NCBI GenBank assembly: GCA_037447655.1
Contig: JBBHKE010000259.1
Coordinates: forward strand, 1 to 64,000
DNA: 64,000 bases
Direction: 5' to 3'
Source of the DNA: Zygnema cylindricum
Lineage: Eukaryota; Streptophyta; Zygnematophyceae; Zygnematales; Zygnemataceae
The position numbers and the translations under genes were made by a program. The notes under the pieces were generated by a model. The model was not told the origin of the DNA. It did no database searches and saw only the letters and a program-made list of their open reading frames with translations. Below are positions 24,101-36,090 of this stretch, piece after piece. Positions within the stretch are counted from its first letter, which is position 1. Every line of letters begins with the position of its first letter.

Positions 24101-27100
24101 ATTAATAAAAAAAAGGTGATTTTGAAACCAACAAAAGTGATTTAAAATCAACATAAGTGATTTTGTGACAAAATAAAAATGGAAAAGTAATCAAAATCAG
24201 TAATTTTAAGTGATTTTGTAACCAATCAAAGTAGTTTTGCAACAAAAAAAAGTGATATTGAAACAAAAAAAAAGTGATGAAAAGAGTGATTTTACAACGA
24301 AGAAACGTGACTTCCTAACCAAAACAAAACTACTTTTCTAACCAAAAAATGTGTTTTCTCTCCTTTTTCTTACAACTTCCAGATGTTTTTTTCGCTTTTC
24401 CTCACGTTTCTATCGGAGAGTCGGGAGAGGTAGGGTCCCTCTTAAGGAGAGGGAGAGGAAAATCTTCGAGTGCCTGTGGGGCCCTTATCGCCATAAAAAA
24501 TGACTTGAAAGTGGGAATTGAGGAAGAAGACGATCCCGATGACCAGGAATACGTCACTTTGAAAAAGAAAATCTCTCAAAAGGTAAAGTTTTTTTCGTTT
24601 GCTTGCAAGTTTTTTACATTTGCTTTCAGAGTCCTTCATATTTTCTAAGAGTCTTTTATGAAATTTTTATATGTATTTTGGTTTTTGACGCGGAATACGT
24701 CACTTTGAAAAAGAAAATCTTAAGTTTTTTTTTCTGTATTTGAAGTTTTTTTATTATGTTTGAATTTTTCTTATTCTGTATTTGAAGTTTTTTTTATGTG
24801 CTTTGGAAGGTAAGTTTTTTTATTTGCTTCTGAAGCTTTTTTTGTGTGCTTTTCAAGTTTTTCTTATGTCATTTTGAAGTTTTTCATATGTTCTTTTGAA
24901 AAGAAAATGTTTTACTTCAATTTTTTTGAGAACAAAATTACTTGGGAGCAGAAGAGGGAGAGGAGAGGAGGGAGAGGGATTAAAAGAGGGAGAGGAGAGG
25001 AGGGGTTGTTATTAATATTATTGTTTATTGCTTTTTTTTCTCTGTTTTTTCCCATTTCCAGCCTGTTTGTAAAAATTGTGGTTACGAGGGACCCACTCTG
25101 GTGGACGTGACAAAAGCAGCTTTACAAGTATGTCTCTCCCTCTCCCTCTTCCTCTTCCTCTCCCTCTCCCTCTCCCTCTCCCTCTCCCTTCTCTCCTTCT
25201 CTCCTTCATTATTTGTTTGTTTATTTATTCATTCTCTCCCTCTTCTCCCTCGTCCTCATCTTTATCTGATTATCTGTTTCTCTGTTTGGTAATTTGCTCT
25301 TTCTCCTCCTCTCCCTTCTCTCATTCTCTGTTATTATCTGTATATTTCTCAATGGCTTATTCTCCTCCTCTCCCCCCTTGTTATCTGTATATTCCTTCTT
25401 TGCTTTCACTCCTCCTCTCCCTACTCCCCTTCTCTGTTTTTACCTGTTTATCTGGCTATCTGTCGATCAGTTTTTTGTTTTTTTGCTTATTCTCCTCCTC
25501 TCCCTCCTCTCCTCTCCTCATCTCTTCCTCTCCCTCTCATCTCCCGGCTCTCCCTCCTCTCCATCTCCCTCTCCTCTCCCTTCTCTTCCTCTCCCTCTCC
25601 TCTCTCTCCTCCCTCCTCTCCCTTCTCTCCCTCTCCCTCTCCTCTCCCTCCTCTCCTCTCCCTCCTCGCTCTCTCCCTCCCTCCTCGCTCTCTCCCTCTC
25701 CTCTTCCTCCTCTCCTCTCCCTCTCCCTCTCCCTCGTCTCTCCCTCCTCTCCCTCCTCTCTCCCTTGTCCCTTCTCTCCCTCTCCCTCCTCTCCCTCCTC
25801 TCCTCCTCTCCCTCCTCTCCTCTCCTCCTCTCCTCCTCTCCCTCTCCTTCTCTCCTCCTCTCCCTCCTCTCCTCTCCCATTTCTCCCTTGTCTCCCTCCT
25901 CTTCTCTCCCCCCCCCCCCTCCCCCCCCCCCTCTCCCCCCTCTCCCTCCTCTCCTCTCCCTCCCCCTCCTCTCCCTCTCCTTCTCTATCCTTACCAGTCT
26001 CTCTCTCCTCCTCCTTCCCCAGGTGATAACGGACGATCTGGAGGCGTTGATCGCAATGACGGTGGATCCGGCCGTCGCTGATTATGCGGTCATCACCGGT
26101 GTACAGATTCACTCCGGAAACCAGGTCAGCTTCATTCTTCAAATAGTACGATTAGCTCTTTTTAAATGGTTTATTAGTTGTATTCTCTTGAAGTTGATAT
26201 GTGGTCATTACCGGAGTACAGATTCACTCTGGAAACCAGGTCAGGTTTATATTTCGTTTGTTTTCAAATGGTTTGTTTAGTTGTATTTAAATGGTTTATT
26301 GAGTTCTTTTTAAATGGTTTAGTTAGTTATTTGTAAATGGTATATTTAGTTGTATTCTTTGAAAGCTGATATGCAGTCATCACCAGAGTCTGGATTGACT
26401 CTGAAACCCGGTCAGATTCTTCCCTAAAATGGAATATTTAGTTCTTTTCAAATGGTCTGTTTAGTTGTTTTTAAATTGGTAAATGGTCTATTTATTTGTG
26501 TTCTCTTGAAGCTGATGGACAGTCATCACTGGAGTCTGTATTCACTCCAGAAACCCTGTGAGGGTTTCTAACTGAACGTGGTTTCTATGTTTCAGATTCC
26601 CGGGGAGCCATTCCGCCTTGATAGGACTGTGGATTATGTCGCCCCCGGTGCCATGTGAGAACAGTCTTCCGTTCTCAGCTCTCAGTTTTCCATCCAGTTT
26701 CAGTTTTATATCCTATGTTTTGGGTTTTCAATTTTCAGTTTTCCGCTTCCATTTTTCCCGTTTTCTTTTTTTCTGTTTTCTGATTTTCTGTTTTGCATTT
26801 TATGTTTTCGGTTTCTTGATTGCAGTTCTCAGTGATCAGTTGTCAGTTATTAGTTTTTCAGTTTTCAGTTTTTCATAGGTTTGCAGTAATTTTCACGATT
26901 TTAAGTATATGAAATTATTTTGTTAACATTGAAATTAAACCAAAAACAGTAATAATTTTAAACATGTGATGTGTGATTTTTGAAGATTGGACATTGCTAT
27001 TTCAAGATTCCTGATGCATAAACAGAATAAGGTCAAAGAAAATAAAGAAACGACTAATTGCTGTAATAATTATCATTATTATTGTAATTATTATTATTAT

Positions 27101-27717
27101 TACTAAAAAATATTTATTACTTTCAAAATTCGATAGAAAATGTATTTTATTATGTCGCTGTTAGTTTTAATTGACTGAGAGATACGATGAAATATGAGAA
27201 GAAAACAGATTTGTAATCAGATAAAAAACTTTTAGTTTTGGATCACCTTAAGCTATTAGACCAGTGATTGTTGTTTCTGTTCTTTTTTTTTTCTTTTCTT
27301 TCTGTATGTTTTTCTATCTTTCTTTACTTTTTTCTTTGTTCCAATTGTTGTTTCTTTTCTTTTCTTTTCTTTCCTTTTCTTTTCTTTCCATATGTCTTCC
27401 TATTTTTCTTTTTTCTTCTTTCTTTTGCTTTTGTTTCTTTGTTTTTCTATTTATCTTTTCTTTGTTTCTTCTCTGTTTATGTTTAAACTTGTTCCCTATT
27501 TTTTTTTAATGTATTCTGCAGATATGCTTTTTTTTGTTTCTTTGTATTTTTATTTCATTTTTCTTTTTTTTTCTCTGTTTATACTTCATCTTATTCCCTA
27601 TCATCTTTTAATGCATTTTACAGGTATGCTATTATTCGAGGAGAGCGACATCTTCTCCATTGTGAAGTAAATCAAATAACCACAATTAGTTCAATTAGTG
27701 AAAGATTCTTGAAATAA
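21110..27717 (+). CDS. LCIB: LCIB-family protein, divergent copy D, interrupted by an assembly gap
   Basis: Exons: 21110-21824 (equivalent to exons 1 and 2 of copy B without the intron), exon 3 not found (expected in the gap), then 23443-23605, 24383-24582, 25062-25127, 26023-26124, 26596-26654 and 27624-27717 (TAA). The N-terminus begins MASTIKLSTSKLPHS, transit-like, followed by a Ser/Pro-rich stretch and a hydrophobic segment (ALTLGTIIGIASS) matching that of copy B. Between this and the core (RAAPAALATISYYF) the frame must change once, near 21520-21600 inside CTC/TCC repeats; this may be a sequencing error or a real lesion. Core motifs are kept: CGKTGFKAGMSHSPEF, FAFPHVSIGESGEVGS, SSACGA, DYAVITGVQIHSG. 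Third codon positions downstream of the gap are far more AT-rich than in A-C. The C-terminus differs (ends ERFLK). Role as for copy B, less certain. Confidence 0.8.
21818..21964 (+). repeat. 62-68-bp repeat carrying a splice donor, copy D intron, running into the gap
   Basis: TTTAGCAG|GTGGGGAG at the exon end is followed by two more TTAGCAGGTGGGAAGAG at 21880 and 21948, separated by GAGGGCGAGGGAGAGGGAGA and GATTTTTTTCGGATGAGGAC. The array continues into the run of N, so the true copy number is unknown. Confidence 0.85.
21965..22305. other. Assembly gap (341 N)
   Basis: Unknown bases. The gap lies in the intron region where the 40-nt exon encoding NTCRDE of copy D should be. It starts inside a tandem repeat, so the length may be arbitrary. 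Confidence 0.98.
22705..22762 (+). repeat. G-run cluster in copy D intron
   Basis: Seven or more runs of four to ten G separated by one to four bases, on the transcribed-sense strand of an intron and flanked by long T-rich DNA. Able in principle to form G-quadruplexes. A matching C-run cluster (25909-25946) lies in a later intron of the same gene. Confidence 0.8.
24687..24727 (+). repeat. Copy of exon 5 end inside copy D intron
   Basis: GGAATACGTCACTTTGAAAA and the following bases repeat the exon 24383-24582 end (24547-24576), about 140 bp into the intron. The copy stops before the donor and has no GT. Confidence 0.8.
25128..26022 (+). repeat. Pyrimidine-rich low-complexity intron of copy D
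   Basis: About 900 bp of CTCCCTCTCC-type repeats with a C-run block at 25909-25946. Ser/Leu/Pro-rich frames through it are compositional. Donor GTATGT at 25128 and acceptor CCCCAG at 26022 are clear. Confidence 0.85.
26202..26565 (+). repeat. Tandem copies of exon 7 end and donor in copy D intron
   Basis: The exon 7 end (26090-26124 plus donor) recurs at 26202-26245, 26371-26415 and 26519-26565, interspersed with AAATGGTTTATTTAGTTGT units. The first copy keeps CCAG|GTCAGG, 115 nt beyond the real donor, so its use would shift the frame. The later copies decay progressively. Confidence 0.85.
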
Positions 27718-30375
27718 ACAAGAATCGCCTCATATTTATTGGTCCCTTTTGGATGAGAAGTAGGAAAAGAAGAAGAAAAGAAGAAAAGACGAAGGGGGGA
27801 GGAGAAGGAAGGAGGAGAAATTATGTCTAAGTCTACCAAAGTCCTATTAGAATCCTTCAAAAATTTCAACTCAGAAGAAGCTGAAACAGCTTTGATGTAC
27901 AAATAAGTACCACGTGTCAACATTTCATTTGTAGATTTCATCATTTATTGCGTCGCTGTGGTTAACCTTTTTTTAAAATCCGATTCTCATTTAAAAGAAG
28001 TCAACGGGAACCGTTTAATGAGATTAGGTTAGGGAAAGGAAAGTAAGAGACAGTAGAATTTTAGGTTTCTCTCTCATATATATGTGTCGCTTAACTTTTG
28101 AAAATATTATCTTGTAAAGTTTCATTTCATGATAAAGAAGAAAAAAGGGAAAAAAAAAAATCTTGTAAAGCTTCGATTCGTGGAATTTAGGGGAAAAAAA
28201 GACATCGGTGGATATTTGTTTTTACGACGTTGTATGGTAGTTTTAAGGAAATGCATATGGTATATCTTTTCTTAAAGCAAAACTTTTAATGTCGTTGAAT
28301 TTTGAACTTCTAATTTATATTTTTGCAACTTTTAAAGTTTTATGGACTTCAAAAAATATTGATTGGCTTATTGCCAGTGGAAAAAGAAAAAGTTGAAAGT
28401 AGAGAACTGTCAAAACATGTTTAATTCGTATTCTACTTGTAAAATTCGTATGTTATTTCTGCAATAGTAAAATAATAGTTGAAAAGCACTTCGAGAGAAT
28501 TATAATTGAAAACTCTATTTAAATGGAAGACTTAGAAGGATTTTTAGCTTCTATTTTGAGGTAAATGAAAAGTTAACCCGACAACTCATTTTAGTGAAAT
28601 GGATGGACAAGATTGAAATGGATGGATTTGAACACATTTAAGTAGATCGACCCATCTACATTATCTCTTTCTTTTGGTTTTTTATATTTATTGATCTCCA
28701 CTATAACTATTGAGAAAGATAATTCAGCAGTAAAAAGGGTGAGGATGATGTTATCCATGCCAATTCTAAACGACATAAGAATATGTCCAATAAAAATGTA
28801 TGTTTGGCGTCAACATAAAATTATATTTGCTACGCTAAGTATTGTACACACGTTTTCTTAGGATATTAATGTACTAATTGTTTCATTATAATAAATGCTA
28901 GGGAGACTTCTTTAAGAAAGCACGATGGTAAACCATCTCGAATAGTGTGAATAAATTAAAAACGAAATTGAAAAACCGAGCACGGGTGTAAACGAGCAAA
29001 AAGGAAAAACATGTCGGAAGAAAGAAATTAACACACAAATAAGGGCAAGCCAATCAAGGACATTGCGGAGGACAACAAGAACAAAAACAACAAAATAGAG
29101 TAAGTAACACATTAACTATCTAACTGAACTCCATCGCAACTAACTTTCAATGAAAGGAAACCTTGAAATCCCATGTGCTCGGCGAAGCACGCATAAGGAG
29201 TTCTAAAAGACCTGAGTTCAAAAAAACCTCAACGATCCATAACAAAAATAGTGGGTCAAGTGAAGATTGAAACTTGCACTTGTTGTAAAGCCACTGATAA
29301 ACGATGACGATAAGAAGAAGTAAGGATGAAAACTGGAGGGCTCCCAAGGCACTTCCTCTAAAAAGAACAACAACAACAAGTACGAATGAACTCATCCGAG
29401 GCAACTTCCAAACAACCAACTATCTCGACCACCATCGAAAAAAAAACATACATGGTTTCGCGATGTGCATAATCATGCTCCAAAAGCGTCACACGCTACT
29501 ACGCTAACATGTCAAGCCTCATGACGAACAATTATAACCAAAGCAAACTTCGCCAAAACAATGCCATCAAAAAGTTGATGGGAGAGCTAAGTAGCGATGG
29601 ACAAGGGGGGGCAAGCTCAAACCTGAAGGATGGTGGTCAAATGAACAATCATGAAGAGTAGAAAGTAAAAGTGTGAACAATAACCGAGCTTCGTAACCGA
29701 GGCCCGTAGGAGAGGAAATAAGCATGTGAAGAGCGAGGGGTAATCGCCTCCATAAGCTCGGACCAAATGGTGTGGACAACTATATCCAGTAAAAAGTTCA
29801 AGTGTTGTCCATGGTATGTGTGTAATCTACCATTGAAGGAAAGGGTAAGAAGGGAAAGAGGAAGTTCAAGCTCGGAGTCAAGGTGATTAAAGGTAACGAG
29901 TGTTGGACAAAGATAAAAAAGGATCCAAACCACTATTGGCTGAAGAGAGGCATAGCCAAAGAGTACCAAGCTTGCACTAAAGTGAAACATTAAGACCATC
30001 GGGGACAGGCCATCCAAAACGTTCAAAATAATAACGTTCCAAACTAAAAAACACGAGAAACCGTGTGAAAGGGAGTTGAAGTACTAACTTGGAGGACAAC
30101 CCAATATAGATAAAAAGCTTGTGCAAATATCTTGAAAAAACTCCCTTGAGTGGCCGACTCAAATCAAGATGCAAAGAGTGGTCATGAAATACATGTAAGA
30201 GTTGTATACATATGGAGCGAACCACCAAACGATACAATACATCGCCTCGGCGATGGGTTGGATCCTCCTTTCGGCTTAATGATAACCACTAAACTAAACT
30301 TCGTGAGGAATAATCTAATTTTGCAAAATATATTTCCTCTATCGATAAAAAAAACCCGGACAAACACATAAAAGC
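27718..30375. other. 3' flank of copy D and unassigned intergenic DNA
   Basis: 27718-28900 is AT-rich without recognisable genes. From 28900 to 30360 the composition is more balanced and several short minus-strand frames occur, none matching a family I know. The block ends in CTATCGATAAAAAAAA (about 30340-30355), which could be the 3' tail of a decayed non-LTR element on the plus strand, but no reverse transcriptase motif was found. Confidence 0.35.
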
Positions 30376-31330
30376 TGTTGAAATTGTTATTTTTTTATGG
30401 TATTTTCTAGGTCTGAACTTTGTACAAAATAGAAAAGGTGGACAGCCTGCCTCCGCCTCCTCTCTCTTCCCACCATACTTGCCGTAGTCACTGAGGGATA
30501 GAGAGGGTGGCTGAGCCATGGCTGTCCTAGCTTAAGCAAGCAGGGCTAAAGAGTGACTTATGTCACTCTCAACAAAAGGTTGAGTCCGGCAGGACTCGAA
30601 CCTCCGACCGGTATACGCGACTTAGCCGTTAACTCTAACCACTCTGTCGTAGAAGTCCGTTAGCATGTATTTAGGTTTGATCTTTACTTAAACAATGTTA
30701 CGTCTATGAATTCGATAAACGGAATTACGAACGAAAGAACATGGAACCAAGTATTATATAGTGCGAACATTATCTCGCACTCAAACAAATGAATCGGACA
30801 TTTATTTTCGACGGCGGACATTTAATATCGAATCTGATCCGACGGCGTACATCAATGCCGAGATCACGGAATGGTCACTTTTGGCGTTTATGGACGTGGC
30901 GTGACGTGGCGCCACGCGGAGGGATGACATTTGGTCGCAGGAATTCCGGCGAACATAAGGACAAGTGAAAAGTGGACACGCGTCCACTTAATGGCATTGC
31001 CGTACATGGGCCGTACAGAAAGTACATCGGCCATAGTACTTTTCTGTACTCTACAGTGATCCGATTGGTTCGTACTTCAATAGATAGGGTTTGTGAGAGG
31101 GATTTAGGACTTAGAGAATTTTGGTAGATAGGAACCTCTCTCTCTTTGAGAGTTTGTATAAACTTGCATTTTTGCCGACGCATAACTTATCGGTTGGTTG
31201 GCCGTTTTCAGTGATTCTTTTTGCTACGGACTCAGGGGAGTCCAGGCTGCATAGGGGTGCAGTCAAATTGTCAGTTTGCCTTTTTGGGCAGCAGTGGTCA
31301 TGGCTTAAAGTGGGTTAGTTAAATACTATC
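30376..31330 (+). mobile_element. LTR-like copy related to the E1 Copia LTR
   Basis: It starts TGTTGAAATTGTTA and contains TATTTTCTAGGTCT near its start, as do the copies at 46837 (plus) and 48163 (minus). Homology to the E1 LTR continues for about 900 bp, for example CAATAGATAG(G/A)GTTTGTGAG at 31077 against 47390-47410 on the opposite strand, and GGTAGATAGGA. No internal region follows, so it is a solo or truncated LTR. The right end is not sharply defined. Confidence 0.65.
30581..30655 (-). other. tRNA-like segment inside the LTR-like copy
   Basis: On the minus strand this reads GACAGAGTGGTTAGAG (A-box-like), then GGTTCGAGTCC (B-box-like) 38 nt later. The T stem is imperfect and no good acceptor pairing is seen, so it is not a functional tRNA. 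It resembles the head of a tRNA-derived SINE. The corresponding segments in the copies near 47047-47075 and 47860-47935 are more decayed. Confidence 0.5.
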
Positions 31331-33477
31331 TAGAGGCTTCATGTATTCTGTAGTCCAATGGAGGACACAGAATTGCAAAAACACAAAACTCAAGAGACGT
31401 GCGGGATGGACCTCCTCTTTAAATGGTTACGAGATGTGGCAAGCACTTTGATGAAAGCGTCTTGATAAATAACACGACACTGTGGAGGTTCTTAGGTATG
31501 GACAAAATGGTGAGAGTTGACGAAAAAAGCACTCGATAGGTCGCACAATAGAGAGGAGTAAAGATATATGGCTTGATGGCCTAAACCTCGAGAGAGAGCT
31601 CTTCAACATGATTGAAATGATTAGCACGCCAATGAGAAAAGAAAGACATATAAATACATAAACAGATGATGGGGGGTAATCAAAACACTAAAAATACGAT
31701 CGACGTGGTCAACACGGTAAGCTTTAAGATCACATGAAAAAAACCACCTAGAATGAGCCATAATCTCACGCGCCCCCGCCAATGGCCATAGACTGTGGGA
31801 GAATAGACGAACTACGTCTTGTACCAAATTTTGCACGATTTCATGGATACAAATGTGTAGTATAAGACCAAGGGGTTCCCTATCAGACACCCCCGCGACA
31901 TCGAGATCATGAACAAAAGTCCGTAGGGTAAAACCTGAGATAATTATGATTTAATACGGTAAAGTAAGGATACCTAAGAAACTATCGTGAAACGCCACAA
32001 AACGACGATAATTCTTTGTACGATGGGCATAACCTCTCCAAGCTGCAAAAGTATTATGACATCCGAGACATTGTACACATGTAAACAGTGTTTGCGAGAT
32101 TTGGGTGGAGGATATGGGAGAGGTGGAAAGGGCATAGGTGTGTCGCCTAATATGGTCGCTCAATAACAAAAACATGTAGAAAGCCACGAGTTGGAAAGAA
32201 AGGAAGACGTGTTTAAGGTAGGGTGAAAAAAATCGCGTGAGGAAAAGTAAATGGGTAATATGGAAAAAAAAGGGGAGCAGAGGGAGGGTTACGGGTTAAG
32301 GAACAAATGATGTATTCCTTAATGAATTTAATTATGCCCCTTTTTTACCCGAACCTACATAATTTGACAAATGAGGTACGTTCGATAATGCTTTTTCAAT
32401 GTTCGTATAACACTTGACGATACCTTGATATCATTTTTTGCAATTTTGTCATATGATTTCCAGTTTGGTTAGTTCGTTGTTGACGTTGACTTACACTTTA
32501 TGCCGTATCATTTGGGCTATCCAATAATCGATGGGTACGATGCGTATCTATTATTGATTGTGTTTGAGTCTTGATATTTCATTACATATTTTTTTGTTGA
32601 TGGTTTCTTAATTTAGCAGTCTCGCGCATATTTGTAAGTTAACAAAGAAACCAACTTTAAAGTAAAAGTAGATTATTGATAAAAATTACTCCACACCAAA
32701 TACACTATGGGAAAATGGGTTGTATTGTATTGGAATGTCAACGAAGTAATTTCTATAGCTTCTATTTTTAGCCATAAAATATTATGATTATTGATTATTT
32801 GATATTATTTTTGAATAACCAAGGACATTACAACTTTATATATTTTTTACTCGACTTATATATAAAACAAGTGTTTACCACATGATTCTGTCTTTAGTTT
32901 CTGTTTTTAATCCTTTTAAAGGTTGTTTAGGGTATTGTATATTTTCCTAGAGAATTTTGTAGGATAGCCTTCATGGTTTTCCTAAGCGTCGGAAGGATTT
33001 TTAGGGACTAGTATAATTTTGTAGGTTGTCGTAGTGTTTTTGTTCAGATTTAGCTTTCAAACAAAAATTTGTAGCATTTCAACTATTTTTACACAGGAAG
33101 AATTTATGTCTTTATGCGTCGTTCCAATGTACCATGAAAAGTGAGGGTTATATGTACGTTTACCAACCTAAAATATCAGTAAGAGAAAATTATATACTCC
33201 ATATAGCGCCAGTAATACTCGAAACAGACTGTACGATTAAAACCGGGAACCACCGATTCCAAGTTGAAAACAGGTGGCAAAGGTCGCAAAAGTCAAAATT
33301 TTCGATACCCTAAATTGACATTTTTTTTTTCAAAATCTGAACACCCGAAACCTGGTCTCGTTATGTCACGCTCCTTAATTGTTACCCAATACCCTATACG
33401 CATTTACGAAAAAAGAAGTTTTAACCAAAACTCAATTTCCTGCGACTACCCGAACCCGCCCGTATCCTAATAAATAC
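31331..33477. other. Gene-poor DNA, unassigned
   Basis: 31331-32270 has balanced composition and scattered short frames on the minus strand, with no family recognised. 32270-33477 is AT-rich. Nothing coding can be supported. Confidence 0.4.
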
Positions 33478-33573
33478 AAAATAAATGGTACACTGGTACA
33501 TTTCCCTTATACCTTCTACGATACCAAAATAAATGGTACACTGGTACATTTCCCTTATACCTTCTACGATACC
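33478..33573 (+). repeat. Two perfect copies of a 48-bp unit
   Basis: The unit contains AAATGGTACACTGGTACATT and CCTTCTACGATACC and is repeated head to tail without visible change. It lies 42 bp before the TIR element. Confidence 0.9.
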
Positions 33574-33614
33574 AAAAGTACAAAGTACAATAATGTTGGC
33601 TAGTGTGGACAATA

Positions 33615-34163
33615 CAGTACACCGCCAATCGCTATTAGCGTGTAGGTTTCATTAGCGTATACAAATAATTACCGTGGTGTACGCTATTTAAGAATTTGAA
33701 AATTTTGGAAAAAATCATACATTCTAATTGTTTGATTATGGTAATTTGGATCTTTGAAAAAACAAATGTCGGTCGCAAACATGCTTACACTAATATAAGT
33801 TTCCATACAAAATCTGACAAAACGTAAACACAGATCGTACATTCACACGGTCGAAACGCGGCTGTCGGACGAATATGTGCGAGCGGGATTTTTTACGACC
33901 TAGTTTTTTTCTTTTTAGAACGCACATTCTCATGCGTCCGCGATTACTAAAACTAATTTATTGTAATTTTAACTTAAAAAGGTACATTTATGTACGGTCT
34001 AACACTGACCGTACATAACTCTATTTAAGAGACAACGTACTGAATATAACCCTAAATAGAATAAAGAAAAAAATAGAATAAACTACGCTATTTGAAAATA
34101 AAACAAAAAAAAAGCGGGACGGGATTAGCGTACACAACGCTAATAGCGATTGGCGGTGTACTG
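33615..34163. mobile_element. Short TIR element with TA target duplication
   Basis: 549 bp with perfect 27-bp terminal inverted repeats starting CAGTACACCGCCAATCGC, flanked on both sides by TA (33613-33614 and 34164-34165). CAGT ends and a TA duplication are typical of Tc1/mariner-type elements. There is no transposase frame, so it is a non-autonomous (MITE-like) copy. A hairpin ATGTACGGT...ACCGTACAT lies inside near 33990. Confidence 0.85.
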
Positions 34164-34167
34164 TATT

Positions 34168-34904
34168 GGAACGTACCTAACAAACCTTCATTTTTTTTCG
34201 TATTTTGCATACCCAGCCGTATCCCTTTTTTTTTTTTTTTTTTTTGAATCACCTGGCCAATCTGGCCGGCCCCCAAAATTTGGCACCCGAATCCGTTCCG
34301 GATCCGACGCGGGCGGGCGGGTACCGGTCGGGTACGGATTCGGGTACCTCTGGCCGGCGGTAGTGTACGGATGGGATACGCAAAACGAGAAATTTCCTCT
34401 TACAATTCGCTTGCACGTGCGATACCATTACATGCGAGATTTTGGCGCTTGGAGACTAAGGGTACGGCCCCATGTGGCTAAGTTCGGGTTTTTTTTCTGT
34501 CGTTTTCCTTTCAAACTTAGCCCCGTACTGCCTAAGTTGAAACCATACGAAGAAATCGCAAATTTTTAGAGGACAATTTGCGTCATTCTCGAACTTAAGA
34601 TGTACGAATATTTTTCTTGTGTTTTTTCGACCCACGGTCACGTCATTTTCAAACTTATCATAAACCACATCGGCAATGTGTTTTAAGCAAAGTAGAACAG
34701 TTTACACAAATAGGAAAACGTATTCCCACGTGGGAAAAGTTTTCAATAGTTTTTGACGACTGAAAAAAGTTTAAGGCTGTTCGTTTTTGTCTGCATGCAC
34801 CTTCTACGACTTTTTTTTGTAGGGGTCTCCATGGTGCAATTTCATTTCACGTAAAGGTGTAAAATCTACGAAGGTGAAAAATCTGCGAAGTCATGGCGGC
34901 GGGA
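34168..34904. other. Spacer between two TIR elements
   Basis: Holds a GC-rich patch (34255-34380) with CCGG and GGTACC palindromes and otherwise ordinary AT-rich DNA. No gene recognised. Confidence 0.5.
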
Positions 34905-35413
34905 CAGTACACCGCGAATCGTAATTAGAGTAAATAACGCTAATTCGGTCGCCCTAAATTTCGACTCTATCAAGTTAAAGAGAGTAAATGATTCTAAAAT
35001 TTTCATTATGCCATTTAAGGTAATTTTTGAATGAGCGTCAATAACTCTAATACAGTGTCGTTTTAAATAGTGTGGCGTACGGTTGGTGTATGACCGTGCA
35101 AAATTGTACTTTATTAAGTAAAAAAGTTCAAATAATGATTTAATACAGGCCGTTATCATATAACCGCGTTTTAACAAACCGCGTAGTGCAAACGTCATAG
35201 TGACGATAAACTGTACATTTTGTCAGATTTTGTACGAACACCTAATTTACAGTAGAGATATTCAGCGCGTCAAATTAGAATACTTAAATAAATTAGAGTA
35301 AATTCCTTTTTGAAAAAGTTATATCACACAAATTAGAGTTCATAACTCTAATTTGTTTTCCCTTTTTTTACTCTCATTTGTTCTTTACTGTAATTATGAT
35401 TCGCGGTGGACTG
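34905..35413. mobile_element. Second member of the CAGTACACCGC TIR family
   Basis: The left end CAGTACACCGCGAATCGTAA and the right end, whose complement is CAGTCCACCGCGAATCATAA, are imperfect inverted repeats. TA follows the right end; the left flank reads GA, so the duplication is decayed or absent. The interior shares the TTAGAGT/ACTCTAA style of subterminal repeats but diverges from the first element. Non-coding. Confidence 0.75.
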
Positions 35414-36090
35414 TAGAGGTCTAAGCAAAGTATAGTTCAAAAGTAGGTGAAAGTAGGCCCATACAATATGCCTATTGTATGTAAAACATACAATATGACC
35501 TTAAGACCCATATTGTATGGGCCGCAAAATGAACAAAAAAAATAGTAACAGGGTTTAGTTGCAGATTGATCGATAGAGAATTAAACGTCATGTATAAATT
35601 TTGAAAAACATTCAGACAATTTTTTTCTTTTGTGAGTTTTTAAGTATTTTTTGTTTAAACCGTCAGATTTCGACGATCGGACGGTCGCCGATCAAAGTAG
35701 CAATCTAAGAAGATCACATGAAAAGCACATAACACAACTTACAGTAGGACTATCTGTCATATTAGCGTATGCAATTTTGAAGGCCACACTAAATAAAGCC
35801 TCAACTTGAGCAACCAAGCAGTATGGAACGATAAAAAAATAATATACCACACTCTCCGTACTCTCTCTCATCTCACTCTCACCGCTACAAATTTTGTTTG
35901 GTTGCCAGTCCACGTTTTTTTTTTTTTTGGGTTTTCTTTCCCGCGGAATGTCATCCTACCCGTGTTAGTTCGCTAAAAAAGGCGTGCGCTGTACTATGAT
36001 CATACATCATATTCGTACGTTTGTACAAGAGTGTGCACAACGCACACACATACAATATGCCTACTCTATGCGAGTTTTGTGCCAAGTTTT
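35414..36090. other. Spacer with a nested palindrome
   Basis: Inverted arms GGCCCATACAATA (35456-35468) and TATTGTATGGGCC (35511-35523) enclose a second pair CATACAATA/TATTGTATG, giving a multi-stem cruciform. The rest is AT-rich with no gene. Confidence 0.7.

Noticed and set aside
25294-26280. Ser/Pro/Leu-rich open frame of more than 300 codons
   Set aside because: It lies in a pyrimidine-rich intron of copy D between clear donor and acceptor sites. Its end only reads through the real exon 26023-26124.
29147-30237. Minus-strand frames with hydrophobic stretches as membrane protein genes
   Set aside because: Short overlapping frames with no conserved domain, no intron structure and no start or stop logic between them.
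28900-30360. Non-LTR (LINE) retrotransposon
   Set aside because: Only a GATAAAAAAAA-like tail suggests it. No reverse transcriptase or endonuclease motif was found on either strand.
30581-30655. Functional tRNA gene
   Set aside because: A-box and B-box-like stretches are present but the T stem is imperfect and no acceptor stem pairs. It lies in a repeated LTR-like sequence.
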